DNA of 64,000 bases from Panagrolaimus kolymaensis (taxonomy: Eukaryota > Nematoda > Chromadorea > Rhabditida > Panagrolaimidae). The notes below the pieces were generated by a model. The model worked only from the letters and a program-made list of their open reading frames with translations. It was not told the DNA's origin and searched no databases. Below are positions 60,585-64,000 of this stretch, piece by piece (position 1 is the first letter of the stretch; each line of letters begins with the position of its first letter). The stretch lies in the NCBI GenBank assembly GCA_028622995.1, contig JAJQJQ010000039.1, positions 2,418,001-2,482,000 of the forward strand. Direction: 5' to 3'. The position numbers and the translations under genes were made by a program.

Positions 60585-63500
60585 ATGCCTCTTCCTTTAA
60601 ATTATAGAAGCTCTATTGATATAAGTATGGTTTTTTTTTTTTTTTTGTTATATTTTTTTTTTATAGAACATGGAATTCATCCTCCACCCAAGCCAAAACG
60701 TCCGGGAAATAAAAAAAGAGAAAAATATCCTCTTCCAATTGTTTCTTATTCTTGGAATCCTGGTTTGTGTTTTTATATTTTTTTTATATTTCGATAAAAT
60801 TATTTTTAGCACCTTATCGTAAACTTGGTGGATATGTTACGCGTAATCGAATTAGGTCCCGTTCTTTTTTGAATGGTATGTTTTTTTTACGATTCCCTTC
60901 TTATTATTACTTAGTACAATTTTTTTCTTCTTAAATTTTTTTTCTTTTTTACAGATGCTGATTATCGATCGTCACCTAAACGAAGAAGAAATATTAGTGT
61001 ATGTTTTTTCCTATTTTTTATTCTTTTGGCAACTATTAAATGAGTATCACATTTCTAAAAAAGTTATATGCTATTTCTCCCTTTTTTTGAAAGCTTTCAA
61101 CTGAAGTAGCTAGAGTAAATTTTGTAAAATGATTTTCTTAGTTTTAGTCTTAAAATCCTTTCTTCTTTATGAATTTGGGCTATTCATCCTTTTTATTTTT
61201 GTGTTTATTAATTATGAAAAATTCAATTTCCCATTGATTTATTATGGATTTTTTTGACAAAATTTGAACATCTTTGATATTTTTTATTTCACAAATAATT
61301 ATGATTTTCCTGTTTTTCTTCTGATTAGTTATTTTTTTCTTTTAACTAAACTTTTATCTTTTTTAGGAAGGTTCAAACAATAACGATGTCGATTACAACG
61401 ATAACTATGATTATAGTTCGCCAATTCGGTTTCCAAGACGTGTGTCACCAATTCGCCCAAGTACTTCGTTGTTTTCTAATATTCAAGATCCAAATGTGAG
61501 TTATACATAGTTTTAATTTCACATTTTCTTTTAATGTTATTTGATATAGTTACTAACACTTTTTACATTTTAGGATAATCACGACGTACAAGATGAAGAA
61601 GTTTATGAAAAACAACAACCAGAATCGTCACCTTCATTTTCATTTGATACGACACAAAGCTTACAACCTTCAAATTTAGTAAGTTTTCTTTTCTTCAAAA
61701 TGGTTCAAAAATTTTACCGTGCAAATGGAAAATAACTACAAACTTACTTTTTAGGAAAATTCAAATTATGATTACGATTATGGTCAAGATTTTATGGATT
61801 CAAGAACACCTGGAATTGGTTATAAACCTGAATTCAGTGATGTATGTTTATCTCTTTTTTGTTTTGTTTTATACTACATGATTAATATTTTAGGATGATT
61901 CTGATGAAAGTACATTGAGTGAATTTAGTGAAGATGATGCATCATCAGAATATTCTTCGATAGAAGGTGATGATGATGAGTATGATACAGTTAGTTTCTT
62001 TTGTATTTTTTTTTTAATTTCTTAGGTGTTAAAAAAAACACATTCTTTATTTAGCTTGGTTAATTTTTAGACTAAAGGATATTATCCTGAAATTTTTGGT
62101 ACTCGCATTGGACTAGATGTTGAAAAATGCATAAATCCTACACATGAAGCTATGTCAAAATTATGGTATGTTTTAAGTAAAACAATTTCTAAATGTCTAT
62201 AACTTTGCCCATCATTATCATCTATTTTTTCTATTCTAGTAAATTGTTGTTTTTAAACTAATTTTTAAATGAATTATAATTAATAAAATTTTAGGGAAAA
62301 TATTATAGCTTTGAAAGAAACAAGAAAGAATATTATCAATGAACTCAATCGGAAATTAAAAAAGCCAAGAAAATTTTGTGCTGACGATGCTGAATATTTC
62401 AATAGAAAGATTTCCATCATAAAAGTGCTTCTTAATGCATCGTCTCCTGTTATTACAAAATTAAGAGCAACTTTTATTCGTGGTTCAAATAAAAATCATG
62501 TTTTGTTTCAAGGTTATAAATATTCAAGAAGTCGCCAAGAACCCTCTCGTTACAAATGTACATATAATGCTGATCCCGATGCTGAAGATTTTGATTATTC
62601 ATTGTTTAATTGTTTGGGATATCTTGAACTTGATGAAAAAGGTTATCTCCAACCTGGAAGTTGTGTAAGACATTATCATGATCATGTTAAAAATGTATGT
62701 TTGAATAAAAAATGAATTTCTTTTTTTATATTGTTTACAAAATTTTAGTGTAATTTTGATCAAAAGCTCTCTGAACATGTTCTTGCTAATTTTGATAAAG
62801 TTACAATTGAACCTCACTATGTTCGAAAACGAAGTAAATTAAATTCTTTCCTGATTGCAAAGTTACAACAAGCTGAAAAATATAAGTAAGAACCTAAGCC
62901 ACAGATAAAAAATTCAAATATTTTAACCAACATATTTACTTTATCTTTTTAGCTCTGAAGCTGAACAAATTAAATCAGAGGAAGAATTTATTGAACTGCA
63001 ATTGGAGACGTTAAGATTGTTAAACAAGTTTGACGAAGGTATGTTTTAATGATATTTTCTAAAGAAATCGATTTTGTTTGTTGAACAAGTGAAATATAAA
63101 ATTATAAGAAATAATTGCTTTAACATTTTTAGGAGAGAAAAATTATATACCGTCGTTCATTGAATGGGTTCAATTTTTTCGCATTCATGTTAGAATTGGT
63201 GATGCTCCACAATACGACAAACATGTGTTACAACATCGAACCGATCTCATTGCTGATTCAATTCATACAACGCTTAAATCCAAAGAAGATTTTCGTCATA
63301 GCGCTTTGAGTGCCAAGAATATTCTTGAAAATGACAAGCGTTTTGTTCTTTTTAAGAAAAAATGGTGGATTTGCTATATAAAATTCGATTACTCTGTGGC
63401 CAATCTGTGAGTTTATTTTATGTTTAAAAGCGATCCATATATATTCGAGTCCTATTATGTCTAATATTGCAATTTTTAATTACTGTTTCGAAAAGTAAAG

Positions 63501-64000
63501 ACCATCGAAATGGGGTTTCATCGAAACCTATGCTTTTTATTGCTTTAACTTGAAATGACAATGGACAGAGAAATAATTTTATTTATAATATTTTTTTAGT
63601 AACGATATCAAGAAGAATATTTGTATAAAATTTATGAAAGAAAATGCTCAAGCAAAAAAATATGTGGGTTATGGTGGTTTTGGTGAAGTACGAAGAATGA
63701 AGTTTAATGGATGTGATACAGAATTTGTAGAAAAAGTATATAAAAATATAAAATTACGAATGCCAGCGATAGCAGAAGCTAAAGCTTTTACTCGATGTGA
63801 TAATCATAAATATATTCCAAAGATGATTTACAGCGGGTACAATGCTGATGGAAAATGGTGTACTGTAACAGAATATATCAAAGGTGGCACTCTTCAATAT
63901 CATGTTGAAAAATCAAACATTTCTGATGAAGGCAAACAAACAATTGCATATCAACTTGCTCTTGCTCTTGAATATGTACACGAAAACAACTTAACACATG
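60585..64000 (+). CDS. Protein kinase with long charged N-terminal region (runs off the window)
   Basis: Fourteen exons are readable: 60585-60624, 60667-60762, 60810-60875, 60955-60998, 61367-61495, 61574-61678, 61755-61841, 61894-61989, 62071-62165, 62295-62694, 62749-62885, 62953-63038, 63133-63406 and 63600 to the edge. All joins keep frame. The first 240 residues are disordered: Pro/Lys/Arg-rich (PPPKPKRPGNKKREK, SPKRRRN), then Asn/Asp/Tyr-rich, then acidic Ser/Asp (EDDASSEYSS, GDDDEYD). A mostly helical, Cys-containing region follows. The kinase domain starts at about residue 573 with GYGGFGEV (575-582), Lys597 as the beta-3 lysine, Glu611 as the likely helix-C partner and the hinge VTEYIKGGTL. 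The window ends at ENNLTH, immediately before the expected RD of the catalytic loop, so activity cannot be judged. No closer family could be assigned. Confidence 0.85.

Overview
The window is nuclear DNA of a nematode. It is very AT-rich. Genes are split by introns with worm-type splice sites (gtaag-like donors, tttttag or tttcag acceptors). The gene content also fits: a serpentine-type 7TM receptor, secreted EB/lustrin cysteine-rich proteins, a CK1-family kinase relative, a GT49 glycosyltransferase and a probable spliced-leader acceptor. The extreme AT content and satellite load would suit a tylenchid or root-knot-like worm, but that is a guess. All multi-exon models were built by eye; the complete ones give spliced lengths that are exact multiples of three.

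Bases 581-27784 are a head-to-tail duplication of a 13,602-bp unit (581-14182 and 14183-27784). Every landmark checked keeps exactly the same offset, and every open frame translates identically. Each unit holds, in order: a 231-bp TTAA-flanked MITE-like element; a secreted EB/lustrin protein (-); an Ig-EGF-transmembrane protein (-) with a tRNA-Lys(CTT) nested in an intron on the opposite strand; a 93-aa coiled-coil-like protein (+) sharing a 176-bp bidirectional promoter with it; a 7TM chemoreceptor-like gene (+); an orphan proline-rich micro-ORF; and a GT49-type glycosyltransferase (+). A coding exon of the glycosyltransferase is split by a 1618-bp element with an 8-bp target-site duplication.

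Bases 27785-45543 are single copy. They hold a long gene-poor stretch (with one candidate small secreted peptide and a TATA/CRE-like site), a rhodopsin-family neuropeptide-type GPCR (+), an S10 serine carboxypeptidase (+) with an intact catalytic triad, a small-exon secreted protein (-, N-terminus unresolved), and a CK1-family pseudokinase (+) lacking the catalytic HRD and DFG aspartates.

Bases 46199-46477 (-) encode what looks like the transmembrane segment and cytoplasmic tail of Crumbs (GxYxP motif, C-terminal ERLI), with an in-frame TAA inside the FERM-binding motif and no extracellular exons nearby. From 47496 to about 60412 lies a satellite array of a 141-bp monomer: 91 full copies plus a partial one, almost identical, differing mainly at one C/T position. 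The array stops about 170 bp before the start codon of a protein-kinase gene (+) with a long charged N-terminal region, which runs off the right edge just before its catalytic loop.

The most notable points are the apparently identical 13.6-kb tandem duplication (recent event or assembly artefact), the homogeneous satellite with local block structure, the Crumbs remnant beside it, and the transposon-split glycosyltransferase exon that may have been turned into an intron.
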